Source of the DNA: Aurantibrevibacter litoralis
GTDB lineage: Bacteria > Bacteroidota > Bacteroidia > Flavobacteriales > Flavobacteriaceae
Direction of reading: 5' to 3'
DNA: 64,000 nt
Assembly (NCBI RefSeq): GCF_034651555.1
Contig: NZ_JAYEEQ010000002.1
Span: 1-64,000, forward strand
The position numbers and the translations under genes are program-made. The first letter of the stretch is position 1, and each line of letters begins with the position of its first letter. The notes under the pieces were generated by a model. That model did no database searches, was not told the DNA's origin, and saw only the letters and a list, made by a program, of their open reading frames with translations. Shown here piece by piece: positions 50,602 through 59,751 of this stretch.

Positions 50602-51133
50602 CATTTTCCGGTATTTTACCTTTCACGCCTTTAAAAAAGGCCTTGTAAGCTTTAAAGTCCTCAGTACTATTATCGGTGGTGAAAATCGGCTCCGAAATTT
50701 TAATCTGCTTCTTTCCAAAATCAAAAGCTACCATCACTATTGGGACTTGGGCTTTTTTAGCGATATAATAAAACCCTGTCTTCCATTGCGTTACTTTCTT
50801 TCGGGTACCTTCGGGCGAAAGTGCCAACCTAAAAACTGTTCTTTTTCTGAAAATTTCCGCGGTAGCGGCTACAGTGTCGCTATTTTTACTTCGGTCTATG
50901 GGCGTTCCGCCAGTGTACCTAAAAAACCATCCGAAAGGAGCGTTAAAAAGACTCTTTTTTCCAATGTAATGGATCTTTTCTTGCAAAACCGCTCGGATGA
51001 GCAACCCCAGAAAAAAATCGATCCAACTGGTATGGGGTACCACAATAACCACACATTTATCAATTTTTGGAAATGTGCCCACCAACTGCCAACCCATCAG
51101 TTTAAAATAAATAAAATTGGCTAACGTATGCAC
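50594..51133 (-). CDS. 1-acyl-glycerol-3-phosphate acyltransferase-like protein
   Basis: This 179-aa protein has the PlsC-type HX4D motif (VVPHTSWIDFFLG, near 33-40) and the substrate-binding SPEGTRKK near 125. It is shorter than typical PlsC and resembles the compact lysophospholipid acyltransferase-like group of Bacteroidota. It probably works in phospholipid or aminolipid synthesis at the inner membrane. Confidence 0.82.
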   Translation of the reverse strand: MHTLANFIYFKLMGWQLVGTFPKIDKCVVIVVPHTSWIDFFLGLLIRAVLQEKIHYIGKKSLFNAPFGWFFRYTGGTPIDRSKNSDTVAATAEIFRKRTVFRLALSPEGTRKKVTQWKTGFYYIAKKAQVPIVMVAFDFGKKQIKISEPIFTTDNSTEDFKAYKAFFKGVKGKIPENGV

Positions 51134-51314
51134 GGGTCGTTTTTAGATAAAATAGAGCACGATACCTTTATTGGGCTAAATGTACGATATTGATTTTAAT
51201 ACCACTGTAAAAATGACCCTTTATGAAAAGATTCCCTAGGTCTGCGGTACCCTCATTGCATAACCTCGACACCCCATTTCGTTTTTAAGAACAAAATCAA
51301 AAAAAATAAAAATC

Positions 51315-52442
51315 TTAAATTTTTTGATAAATTGTCCTTAGTTTATTGGGAGTAACAATATTGCGCCAATTTTGTCCCAAGGCGTTCTCCCAAAGCGGTG
51401 CCATCCCCAGAGCAACGGATGTTAAAAGATCGAACTCAGCATCGCTTAAATTATGACAAACACCTGTAGGAAGTGCTATTTCATGTTTGTCCATAAAACG
51501 GTGGAATAGCGCCACCCCGTCCGGGTAAAATTCGTCTAAATGTTGAAACACCAAACAATTTCCAATACCGTGTTTTGTGCCCAATACATACGACAGTCCA
51601 TAACTCAGTGCATGAGCTACACCCACCTGCGAATATGCGATACTCATGCCGCCATGCCAAGAAGCCATCATGAGTTTCTCGCGCGAAACCGAAGGCGAAA
51701 GGTTGCCCAGGTACACTTCTTTGCACAAATCCAATGCTTTTTCGCCATAACTTTGGCTAAAGGCATTGATATAGGTGCCTTTTAGCGATTCTATACAATG
51801 AATAAAACAATCCATTCCGGTATAAAACCATTGGTCTTTGGGCACCCCTTTGGTGAGCTCCGGATCTAGCACCACTTGATCGAAAACGGTATAATCCGAA
51901 TTGATTCCTAATTTCTTTTCCGGACCCAAAAGTACCGTGGTTCGGGAAACCTCTGCCCCGGTACCACTAATTGTTGGGATGCCTACATGATACACAGAAG
52001 GCCTATGCACCAAATCCCAACCCTGATAATCCTGTGCCTTTCCTGCATTATTGAGCATTATCGCAACCGCTTTAGCCAAATCTAAAAGGGTACCCCCGCC
52101 AATTCCTATAATTCCGGAGGGTAATTCGTCAAACTCCTCCTTTATTTTTTGCACCAACGCATCTACCTGCGCTGTTTTGGGTTCTTCCAACGCCGAAATA
52201 AAAATAATCTGATCGTTATACACCCTTGGAATTCTCGAAATTAGGGCTGTACCTTCAAAAACATCGTCTACTAAAAAGATGCAAGGGGATTCCGAATGTT
52301 TTCTTACAGGCCACAAAATAGCGTCTAGCTGATCAAAACTACCCTTACCAAAGACGACCTTAGGTACCATGGGGAAATTCTTGTATACCATTCGTTTCGG
52401 TTGCGGCATAGACTGTTGATGTAGTTGTTGATGTAAATTCAT
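51315..52442 (-). CDS. Iron-containing alcohol dehydrogenase, KdnB-like
   Basis: This 375-aa group III dehydrogenase has the nucleotide-binding GIIGIGGGTLLDLAKAVA near 110 and the iron-binding region TGMDCFIHCIES...HALSYGLS, H-rich from about 210-285. Linked HAD and kdsB genes suggest action on KDO. KdnB oxidises C8 of KDO before amination to 8-amino-KDO in some bacteria. The aminotransferase KdnA is not adjacent, so the assignment is tentative. It lies 11 nt after the HAD gene. Confidence 0.72.
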   Translation of the reverse strand: MNLHQQLHQQSMPQPKRMVYKNFPMVPKVVFGKGSFDQLDAILWPVRKHSESPCIFLVDDVFEGTALISRIPRVYNDQIIFISALEEPKTAQVDALVQKIKEEFDELPSGIIGIGGGTLLDLAKAVAIMLNNAGKAQDYQGWDLVHRPSVYHVGIPTISGTGAEVSRTTVLLGPEKKLGINSDYTVFDQVVLDPELTKGVPKDQWFYTGMDCFIHCIESLKGTYINAFSQSYGEKALDLCKEVYLGNLSPSVSREKLMMASWHGGMSIAYSQVGVAHALSYGLSYVLGTKHGIGNCLVFQHLDEFYPDGVALFHRFMDKHEIALPTGVCHNLSDAEFDLLTSVALGMAPLWENALGQNWRNIVTPNKLRTIYQKI

Positions 52443-52453
52443 AAATTCGATGC

Positions 52454-53152
52454 TTACAGGTATTTTAAAATATCTGAAATTTTGTTTAACGTAAGATGCC
52501 CATTACCTCGACCTTCAGGTGGTACCTCTTCGTGAAGCCATGTGGTATGAAAGGGAATATGAACCGCCTTGGCACCAATATTTATGAGAGGCAACACATC
52601 CGATTTTAGCGAATTTCCCAGCATTAAAAACTCTGAAACTTCAATTTCCAAATGGTTCAACAAATTTAAATAGTTTTCTTCCTTTTTATCACTTAAAACC
52701 TCTACATGGTAAAAATAAGGTGCAAGACCGGATCGTTCCAGCTTTCGTTCTTGATCTAACAAATCGCCTTTAGTAAGCACAATGAGTCTGTATTTTTTAT
52801 GCAATGCTTGCAATACCGCTTCTACCCCTTCCAAAAGTTCCACAGGATGAGCGATCATGGCTTTTCCTAGATTCAAAATATTCGATAACGTTGCTTGAGA
52901 TACCTTATTATTTGAAATCTCCAGTGCCGATTCTATCATAGATAGCATAAAACCCTTAATGCCGTAGCCGTATAGCTCCAAATTTTTAATTTCGGTTTTA
53001 AAGAGTTCTTGATCTATTTGATTTTTGGTTTCATACTGTTCTAATAAGGAGGCAAAAGTATCCTCTGCTTCCCTAAAATAGGTTTCGTTTACCCAAAGGG
53101 TATCATCGGCATCAAAACCTATTACTTTTATGTTACTAAAATTTATTTCCAT
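52454..53152 (-). CDS. HAD family hydrolase
   Basis: This 232-aa haloacid-dehalogenase fold protein has motif I GFDADDTLW (nucleophile D), motif II VLTKG, and motif III/IV with K and MLGNSLKSDVLP. A helical cap lies between motifs I and II. It is possibly a phosphatase of the KDO pathway because it sits between kdsB (10-nt overlap) and the KdnB-like gene; the substrate is not proven. Confidence 0.8.
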   Translation of the reverse strand: MEINFSNIKVIGFDADDTLWVNETYFREAEDTFASLLEQYETKNQIDQELFKTEIKNLELYGYGIKGFMLSMIESALEISNNKVSQATLSNILNLGKAMIAHPVELLEGVEAVLQALHKKYRLIVLTKGDLLDQERKLERSGLAPYFYHVEVLSDKKEENYLNLLNHLEIEVSEFLMLGNSLKSDVLPLINIGAKAVHIPFHTTWLHEEVPPEGRGNGHLTLNKISDILKYL

Positions 53153-53880
53153 ACTTTCTTGGCCATTTCCAAATCCTCCGGGGTGTCAATTTCTATACCC
53201 AAAACATCGGTTTCTACCATTTTAATTTTTTTTCCATACTCTAAGTACCGTATCGCTTCAATTTTTTCAGTGGCCTCTAAAGGCAGCATGGGCAGCCGTT
53301 GAAAATCCATGAGCGCACTTTTTCGAAAGGCATAGATACCTTTATGTTTGTAATACGTAGCATTCCCATCCGTGGCTCTCGGATATGGAATGGGCGAACG
53401 GGAGAAGTAAAGTGCAAATTGCTGTTGGTCTACAATGACTTTTACGGTATTGGGATTACTAATTTCTTCCCAGTCCGTGATTCTTACCATTAATGAAGCC
53501 AAATCGATGTTCTTTTGCGTATCTTCTTCAAAAACATCCAGCACAGATTTCAGGCTTTTCCGGTCGGTAAAGGGTTCATCTCCCTGGACATTAACGATAA
53601 TGTCCACATCCATCGGTGCCACTGCTTCTGCAATTCTATCGCTACCGCATTCGTGTTCCTTTAGACTCATAAGTGCCTTTCCGCCTTCCTTAATAATGGT
53701 ATTGTAAATGAGCTCGCTATCCGTAACCACAAACACCTCATCAAAAAGTCCGGTATTTTGAGTCGCCTCGTAGGTCCGTACAATAACCGGCTTACCGCCC
53801 AAGTCCTGCATTAACTTGGCCGGAAATCGGGATGCGGCAAAGCGAGCCGGAATCATAGAAATAATTTTCATTAGCGTCAA
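53143..53880 (-). CDS. kdsB: 3-deoxy-manno-octulosonate cytidylyltransferase
   Basis: This 245-aa CMP-KDO synthetase has IPARFAASRFPAKLMQDLGGKPVI (nucleotide-binding, N-terminal), HECGSDRIAEAV, NVQGDEPF and the KHKGIYAFRKSAL region. It activates KDO for lipopolysaccharide core synthesis. The start could be the third codon Met (53871). It is first in a three-gene cluster. Confidence 0.95.
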   Translation of the reverse strand: MTLMKIISMIPARFAASRFPAKLMQDLGGKPVIVRTYEATQNTGLFDEVFVVTDSELIYNTIIKEGGKALMSLKEHECGSDRIAEAVAPMDVDIIVNVQGDEPFTDRKSLKSVLDVFEEDTQKNIDLASLMVRITDWEEISNPNTVKVIVDQQQFALYFSRSPIPYPRATDGNATYYKHKGIYAFRKSALMDFQRLPMLPLEATEKIEAIRYLEYGKKIKMVETDVLGIEIDTPEDLEMAKKVWK

Positions 53881-53895
53881 TAGAGGATTAAAATA

Positions 53896-54459
53896 TTACG
53901 TCTTTTTTTGAACCTTTTTATAGATCCATGCCAGTGCAAAAAAAATAAACAAGACCAAGATAGCTGCCAAAACTGGAGCGAAAATGGATGCTGTAGAGAC
54001 TACTAGGGCGGTACCTGTTTCTACACCGGAAATTATGGGATTTGCCATACCGCCCGTAACTCCGGTAGCCGCTAATCTTCCGGTAGCCGACGCACTTTTT
54101 ATGGCGGTAGCAGTACCTCCACCGGCAATTATGGCTAAAGACCATGTAACCAAAGGATCCATATTGGTGGCTGTAGCCACCATAATGGCCGTACCGGCTA
54201 GGGCTGCCAAGGGCAAGGCTATGGTGTCTAGTATATGATCTACCCATGGTACAAAATAGGCTCCTATTTCTGCCAACATGGCAACGCCTAAGGCCATAAC
54301 AGCGGGCAAACTTCCTAACCATTGCCACTGTGCATTTAGTGGCCAAAGACCGGCATAGGCTGCTAAACTTAACGCAAATAAGGGCAAAAACACTCTAAAC
54401 CCCACAGAGGCAGCCAATCCTATACCCAAAAAAATACTGAGAAGCGTATCCCAGGTCAT
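53896..54459 (-). CDS. DUF4126 family membrane protein
   Basis: This 187-aa protein has about five membrane segments rich in Ala/Gly. GIGLAASVGFRVFLPLFALSLAAY and a Gly/Thr-rich SASATGRLAATGVTGGMANPIISG segment match DUF4126. Function unknown. Confidence 0.8.
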   Translation of the reverse strand: MTWDTLLSIFLGIGLAASVGFRVFLPLFALSLAAYAGLWPLNAQWQWLGSLPAVMALGVAMLAEIGAYFVPWVDHILDTIALPLAALAGTAIMVATATNMDPLVTWSLAIIAGGGTATAIKSASATGRLAATGVTGGMANPIISGVETGTALVVSTASIFAPVLAAILVLFIFFALAWIYKKVQKKT

Positions 54460-54484
54460 ATCTAGTTCTTTAAGCTAAATTACG

Positions 54485-55930
54485 TTATTCCCCATCAACA
54501 AAAAAATCATCTTTAAATCCAATAAGGTACAGTTTTTTTTTCGCCCGGGTAACTGCGGTATAAAGCCATCGGTAATATTCCATATCCGCACCATTAGGCA
54601 AATAGGGATGCTCCACGAAAACGGTGTCCCATTGTCCGCCTTGCGATTTGTGGCAGGTGATGGCATACGAAAATTTCACCTGTAAGGCATTAAAATAGGG
54701 ATTGCTTTTTACGCCCAAAAACTGTTTGTATTTTGATTTTTCGTGGGCGTAATCTTTTAGAACTTCCGTATACAACCTATTTCCATCTTCATAGGAAAGC
54801 GAAGGTGTTTCGGCCATTATAGTATCTAGAAGTAATGTCGTTTCAAAAGGCTTCTGACCGGGATAGTCAACCATTTTTACTTTAACCTCGGCAAATTTAA
54901 AGCCGTAAAGTTCTTTTATTGCGAAAATTTCTAATAGTTCAATAATATCACCATTAGCAATAAAACCAGCCTCCGAACTGGATTTTAACCAAAAATAGTT
55001 GTTCTTCACTACCATCATAAAATCGCCAACCGACAAATCGTTCTCTAAGAATAGAATTCTATTTCGTATATTTTCATTATACAAATTGGCCCGCTTATTA
55101 GACCGCACAATGATGGCGGTTTCCTCTTTTCCGTTTTGCGCGTAGGCATCATTTATAGCCTCTTGTATCTCCGTACCGTCCACAAGGCGGACAATATCTG
55201 TATAGGAACTCACATAAAATTGAAAAGCATCCGAAAAATGACCGTTGAGTTGTTCCCTTAGCTGTGTGGCATTCCACAAAATACCTGAATCTTCGGTTTG
55301 GCGCACCACTTCATTCAATTCTAGATGGATCACTTCTTTATGGTAATGGAGTGCCAATAGTTTTTCATCCAATGCCGGACTTAAGGATACATTTACCGGA
55401 GGTAACTGTGCCGTATCGCCAATTAAAATGAGTTTGCATTGATGCCCGGCATACACAAACTGAATTAAATCATCTAACAAAGAACCGTTTTCAAATAATT
55501 TCGAATCCGTTGCAGTATCCGGAATCATAGACGCTTCATCTACAATAAAAACCGTATGCCTGTGCTTGTTGGGCGCCAATACAAATTGCACCCCACCACC
55601 GCGCTGCGTTTTCGGGAAATAAATCTTTCGGTGAATGGTAAAAGCTGGTGTCTTGGCGTAATTAGACATCACCTTTGCCGCTCTCCCTGTGGGTGCCATG
55701 AGCACCGCAGTTTGCTTTGTCTGCCATAAATTCGCCACCAACGTACCTACCAGCGTAGTCTTCCCGGTACCTGCAAATCCTTTGAGCAAGAAGAGGGAAT
55801 CGGTATTCTTAGCGATTACAAATTGTGCAATTTTCTCTAATGCTACAGCTTGTTGTGCAGTGGTTTGATGCGGAAATTTATCTTGTAAAACTTTAAAGAA
55901 AGAGGAGGCAGTGAAAGATTCCATAGGCAT
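54485..55930 (-). CDS. RecD-like ATP-dependent DNA helicase
   Basis: This 481-aa SF1 helicase has Walker A GFAGTGKTTL (about 44-53), Walker B FIVDEASMI, motif III LIGDTAQLPPV and a C-terminal UvrD-like AITCHKSQGGQWDTVFVE plus YTAVTRAKKKLYLIG. The length fits the short RecD2/Dda-like group without the N-terminal RecD2 extension. It probably works in repair or recombination. Confidence 0.9.
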   Translation of the reverse strand: MPMESFTASSFFKVLQDKFPHQTTAQQAVALEKIAQFVIAKNTDSLFLLKGFAGTGKTTLVGTLVANLWQTKQTAVLMAPTGRAAKVMSNYAKTPAFTIHRKIYFPKTQRGGGVQFVLAPNKHRHTVFIVDEASMIPDTATDSKLFENGSLLDDLIQFVYAGHQCKLILIGDTAQLPPVNVSLSPALDEKLLALHYHKEVIHLELNEVVRQTEDSGILWNATQLREQLNGHFSDAFQFYVSSYTDIVRLVDGTEIQEAINDAYAQNGKEETAIIVRSNKRANLYNENIRNRILFLENDLSVGDFMMVVKNNYFWLKSSSEAGFIANGDIIELLEIFAIKELYGFKFAEVKVKMVDYPGQKPFETTLLLDTIMAETPSLSYEDGNRLYTEVLKDYAHEKSKYKQFLGVKSNPYFNALQVKFSYAITCHKSQGGQWDTVFVEHPYLPNGADMEYYRWLYTAVTRAKKKLYLIGFKDDFFVDGE

Positions 55931-55964
55931 TCAAAGATAATCATGATTTTTGCAACAAAACCTT

Positions 55965-55992
55965 TTGTGATAAAAAAAAAATTGTAGATTTG
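55965..55992 (+). promoter_or_regulatory. Bacteroidota-type promoter
   Basis: TTG at 55965-55967 (-33) and TAGATTTG at 55985-55992 (-7, TAnnTTTG) are spaced 20 nt start to start, 33 nt before the next start codon. Confidence 0.65.
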
Positions 55993-56025
55993 TCATAACC
56001 ACTAAATTCAATTAAAACAAATCAC

Positions 56026-56679
56026 ATGAAGACCGTTATTCAATTAGTACTTTGGGCCTTGAGCATTTTATTTGCATATCTTATTTACAACTCTGTAAAT
56101 GCGCCCATAAAATTTAATAATGTAAAGCAAGAACGTTTTGCTAAGGTTGTGGCTTCTTTAAAAGATATTCGCAACGCTCAAGAAGCTTACAAAACCGTAA
56201 ACGGTAAATTTGCAAGTGATTTTAATGCGTTGGTTAGTTTTATTGATACCGGAAGATATATTATTACGCAACAGCGTGACTCTTCCTATATGGAGTTTGA
56301 TAAAGCCTATGGTATTGACATGCTTAAGGAAGTAAAGATTATAGACACTTTGGGGTTTGTTTCTGTAAAAGATTCGTTGTTTAAAAAAGACGACAGATAC
56401 AAGACGATGATGAATGTGCCTTTTGCTCCTAATGGTGAAAAATTTGAAATGAAATCTGCAATCTTGGACAAAGGTGGTTATAAAGCATCTGTTTTTGAAG
56501 CTAAGGTTAAGAAAGATGTAGTTCTTTATGACCAACCGAAAGATCTTCTCGTTAAGGAAAATGCCCAAGTAAATGTAGAAGAAGTTAACGGTAGCGAAAT
56601 TAAAGTTGGTTCCTTGAACGATGTAAGTACAAGTGGCAACTGGCCCCCCATTTATGACAAAAAAGGAGATATTCAATAA
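56026..56679 (+). CDS. Conserved membrane-anchored hypothetical protein
   Basis: This 217-aa protein has an N-terminal membrane helix (TVIQLVLWALSILFAYLIYN), then a soluble domain containing VASLKDIRNAQEAYKTVNGKFASDFNALVSFI, which resembles a pilin/pseudopilin N-terminal region. It is familiar from Bacteroidota next to DUF3822 and rsmD. Role unknown. It shares a promoter with the next two genes, with which it overlaps or abuts. Confidence 0.75.
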   Translation: MKTVIQLVLWALSILFAYLIYNSVNAPIKFNNVKQERFAKVVASLKDIRNAQEAYKTVNGKFASDFNALVSFIDTGRYIITQQRDSSYMEFDKAYGIDMLKEVKIIDTLGFVSVKDSLFKKDDRYKTMMNVPFAPNGEKFEMKSAILDKGGYKASVFEAKVKKDVVLYDQPKDLLVKENAQVNVEEVNGSEIKVGSLNDVSTSGNWPPIYDKKGDIQ

Positions 56680-57487
56680 AAAGGGAGATTTCCCATCGGA
56701 TTATCACAAGTTGTCCATTCAAGTTAGCTTGAGTGGACTTTCTTTTTGTGTGCTAGATATCATAGGAAACACCATATTGGCCTCGGAAAATATCAGGTTC
56801 GAAAAAGAGTTATCCCCTTATGAGGTTCAGAAGACTTTAAAATCCTTGTTAGAAAAAAACAATATCAAAAAAGTTTCCTTTTCCGAAATTGTAGTGGTGC
56901 ATCGTAACAATCTCTTTAGTTTAGTACCCAAATCTCTTTTCGACCCAAAAGAACTGGCCAATTATCTAAAATTCAATACCAAAATTTTAGCGAATGACCA
57001 CTTGGCTTATGATGAGATCGAAAACCACGATATGATGAATGTGTACATCCCTTTCGTCAATATCAATAACTATATATACGACCTCTTTGGCGAATTCGAT
57101 TTTGTACATAATGGCACTGTACTCATTCAATCATTATTAAACCTACCCGCAACCACCAAAGACACCATTTGTTATGTACATGTGCTGGAGAACCAAATGG
57201 ATATTACCCTTATTGCGGGAAAAAAACTAGTATTGTATAACAGTCATAATTTTGAGACCAAAGATGACTTTTTGTACTATATTTTGTTTACGCTAGAACA
57301 GTTAAAATTGCAGCCCGAAACAACTATCGTAAAACTATTTGGAACTATTGAAGAAGATGATGACATCTACACTTGTTGCTGTGCGTATCTAAAGCAGATT
57401 TCTATTTTTATTCCTACCCACACCACCTATCCGCTTGGAAGTGAAGATCAGGACAGTATAGATTTTGCCGTTTTAAATTCTCTTTAA
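56654..57487 (+). CDS. DUF3822 family protein
   Basis: The start is taken at MTKKEIFNKKGDF (56654), giving 277 aa and a 26-nt overlap with the previous gene; an upstream Met at 56633 is in frame. LSIQVSLSGLSFCVLDI and the later YVHVLENQMDITLI show an actin-like/ASKHA arrangement typical of DUF3822. Function unknown. Its stop overlaps the rsmD start. Confidence 0.8.
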   Translation: MTKKEIFNKKGDFPSDYHKLSIQVSLSGLSFCVLDIIGNTILASENIRFEKELSPYEVQKTLKSLLEKNNIKKVSFSEIVVVHRNNLFSLVPKSLFDPKELANYLKFNTKILANDHLAYDEIENHDMMNVYIPFVNINNYIYDLFGEFDFVHNGTVLIQSLLNLPATTKDTICYVHVLENQMDITLIAGKKLVLYNSHNFETKDDFLYYILFTLEQLKLQPETTIVKLFGTIEEDDDIYTCCCAYLKQISIFIPTHTTYPLGSEDQDSIDFAVLNSL

Positions 57488-58026
57488 TGCGCATTATTTC
57501 CGGAACACATAAAGGAAGGCGCATTTTAGCTCCTAAAAAACTTCCCGTACGCCCCACTACCGATATGGCTAAAGAGGCTTTATTCAATATTTTACACAAC
57601 CGTTTTTATTTTCCCGATCTTCATGTACTCGATCTTTGTGCAGGCACGGGCAATATTAGCTACGAATTTGCATCAAGAGGAGTTTCAAAAATTCTAGCAG
57701 TTGATGCTGACCCCGGTTGTGTGGAATTTATTGTAAAAACCTCGGAAGCCCTAGGATTTTCAATAGCGGTAACAAAAAGTGATGTATTTCAGTTTCTTGA
57801 AAACACAGAGCAGTCCTTCCACCTCATATTTACCGATCCGCCCTACGATATGGCTTTAGAGGATTTTGAAAAAATAGCTACTCATGTTTTTAACCACAAA
57901 CTCCTTTTAGAAGACGGATTGTTAGTAATAGAACACTCCAAACACATGAACCTTGCTCATCTACCGCATTTTACACAAAGTAGAAAATACAGTAACAGTG
58001 TTTTTAGCTTCTTTGCACACGCCTAA
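57487..58026 (+). CDS. rsmD: 16S rRNA (guanine-966-N2)-methyltransferase
   Basis: This 179-aa protein has RIISGTHKGRRILAPK at the N-terminus and PTTDMAKEALFNIL. The SAM motif is VLDLCAGTGNISYEFASRG and the catalytic motif is FTDPPYDM (DPPY). It methylates the small-subunit rRNA. It is last in the three-gene operon. Confidence 0.94.
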   Translation: MRIISGTHKGRRILAPKKLPVRPTTDMAKEALFNILHNRFYFPDLHVLDLCAGTGNISYEFASRGVSKILAVDADPGCVEFIVKTSEALGFSIAVTKSDVFQFLENTEQSFHLIFTDPPYDMALEDFEKIATHVFNHKLLLEDGLLVIEHSKHMNLAHLPHFTQSRKYSNSVFSFFAHA

Positions 58027-58115
58027 AACTCATTTAGATTCTAAGGGTTATATTTGCAATAGAGTATTCCCTTTTTTAAAAACCTTAAGCTAGTTGCATG
58101 AGTTTACCTAAAATA

Positions 58116-59057
58116 TTAATCCCATTGACCGCTTAAATTTTCGTTAATCCAATTAAATTTATTCTGAATTATTTCTTCTTTATTACCAGATAAATAATCT
58201 AAGAATGCCGTTGCGACCGGTGAAAGAATTTTGGATTTTAACCAAATTAAATTCCACGTAGTTACAATAGGAAGTCCTTGAATAGGAATAATTCTAAGCT
58301 CTTTACTTTTCAAAGCGTTTTTAATGCCAATCAGTGGCATAATAGAACACCCCAAACCAGATATCACTGCTTGCTTTACTGCTTCGTTAGACGTTAGTTC
58401 CATTTTCTTATTTACGCTAAAATTATTCTCCTCTATAAATAGTTCCATGGCGTTCCTTGTGGCCGAACCAGGTTCTCGATAAATTAAAGGAAGCTTCTCA
58501 AACAAATATCTTTTTGAAACTCTATTGGGTATTTCAAGATCATAACTGCTTACGTAAAATAACTTATTAGGCATTAACTCAACCCCATTTACCTGTAACT
58601 TATGTGGAAGTACGGAAACCAAGGCAAAATCTACTTCATTTTGCTCCAAACTACTTACAACTCTGGTTTTGTTGGTAACATCCATATTAAGTTCTATACC
58701 ATCATGTTGCCTCATAAAATCGGACAAAAAATAGGGCATGACATATTTTCCCGTAGAAACTACTGAAATTTTGAGTCGACCAGAAAGTTTACCTTGATAA
58801 GCTATAGTTTGAAAATTAATTTCATGAACCTGATTTATTATTTTCTCGGCAGAAAGTGCTATTTCTTTACCAAAATCTGTAACATAAAGCCTTCTTCCTA
58901 CTACTTCGGTGAGTGGGATCGGAAACTGATCTTGAAAATTTTTTAACTGAATAGACACTGCCGGTTGGGTTAGATGCAACTCCTCTGAGGCCTTAGTAAT
59001 ACTTTGAAAATCACATATTTTAAGAAATATTTGAAGCTGATGTAAAGTGTAATTCAT
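58116..59057 (-). CDS. LysR-type regulator divergent from dabBA
   Basis: This 313-aa protein has an N-terminal winged HTH (LHQLQIFLKICDFQSITKASEELHLTQPAVSIQLKNF) and a periplasmic-binding-like effector domain. It resembles the CbbR/CynR group. It is divergent from the inorganic-carbon operon with a palindrome between, so it probably regulates dabBA in response to carbon or a metabolite. Confidence 0.88.
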   Translation of the reverse strand: MNYTLHQLQIFLKICDFQSITKASEELHLTQPAVSIQLKNFQDQFPIPLTEVVGRRLYVTDFGKEIALSAEKIINQVHEINFQTIAYQGKLSGRLKISVVSTGKYVMPYFLSDFMRQHDGIELNMDVTNKTRVVSSLEQNEVDFALVSVLPHKLQVNGVELMPNKLFYVSSYDLEIPNRVSKRYLFEKLPLIYREPGSATRNAMELFIEENNFSVNKKMELTSNEAVKQAVISGLGCSIMPLIGIKNALKSKELRIIPIQGLPIVTTWNLIWLKSKILSPVATAFLDYLSGNKEEIIQNKFNWINENLSGQWD

Positions 59058-59065
59058 AAATTTTA

Positions 59066-59082
59066 ATAATGATTATCATTAT
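59066..59082. promoter_or_regulatory. 17-bp palindrome in the lysR/dab intergenic region
   Basis: ATAATGAT-T-ATCATTAT is a perfect palindrome 9 nt upstream of the regulator start. It fits a LysR (T-N11-A) operator and also resembles a Fur box. A TAnnTTTG-like element (TAATCTTTG) lies further towards the dab genes. Confidence 0.5.
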
Positions 59083-59153
59083 AAATATAAATAAAAATTA
59101 ATAATTATTATATATAATCTTTGCATAGTAAAATTTAAAAAAATCGATTAATT

Positions 59154-59456
59154 ATGGAAACGCAAGATGTGATTAAAAAAAACAAAAAAACGATTCAACT
59201 GGTGGATGGCACCTTTACTCCTAGTGAGGCCAATGATGTAATTATGGCTTTAATTGATGAAAAAATAAACTTCCATAAAATACAGCGATTGCAAATTTGG
59301 GAGGGTAACCATCAAAGCGAAACAAATGGCTTAGACAACAGAATCCAAGAATTGGAGAAAGAAAAACGAACAGCTCGCAGCATTTTTAATGAGGCTAGAG
59401 GCCAAGGAGCTAAAATTTTGATAAATGGCACTTTAGAGATAAACTTTTTAGACTAA
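59154..59456 (+). CDS. Hypothetical protein at the head of the dab operon
   Basis: This 100-aa soluble, charged protein has TIQLVDGTFTPSEANDVIMALIDEKINFHK and a coiled-coil-like RIQELEKEKRTARSI segment. No family is recognised. Its first position in the operon suggests an accessory or regulatory subunit for carbon uptake. Confidence 0.65.
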   Translation: METQDVIKKNKKTIQLVDGTFTPSEANDVIMALIDEKINFHKIQRLQIWEGNHQSETNGLDNRIQELEKEKRTARSIFNEARGQGAKILINGTLEINFLD

Positions 59457-59534
59457 ATAGACTCCTTTAAAATTATGAAAGTGCTTAAAAATTCTAAATC
59501 ATTCATAGTACACTCATCCTAAATTTAATAAAAA

Positions 59535-59747
59535 ATGCAAAATATAAAAGACATTTTCCCTTCTCTACTCGGTATTGCCTTGATGATCGTGCTAATTGGG
59601 CTATTCTATTTTAATAATTCTATATTCTTAGAACAAATTATAGTCAGTTGTTGCATTATTTCCATGCTAGTTACGATTAACTTATTAGGAAAAGTAAATA
59701 AACAACGATCTGTATACACCGATAATCAAGAACAATTCAAAAATTAA
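59535..59747 (+). CDS. Small two-helix membrane protein
   Basis: This 70-aa protein has two hydrophobic segments (about 10-28 and 32-55) and a basic tail. It lies 4 nt before dabB and may be a small subunit of the Dab complex, which is inferred from position only. Confidence 0.55.
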   Translation: MQNIKDIFPSLLGIALMIVLIGLFYFNNSIFLEQIIVSCCIISMLVTINLLGKVNKQRSVYTDNQEQFKN

Positions 59748-59751
59748 AACA

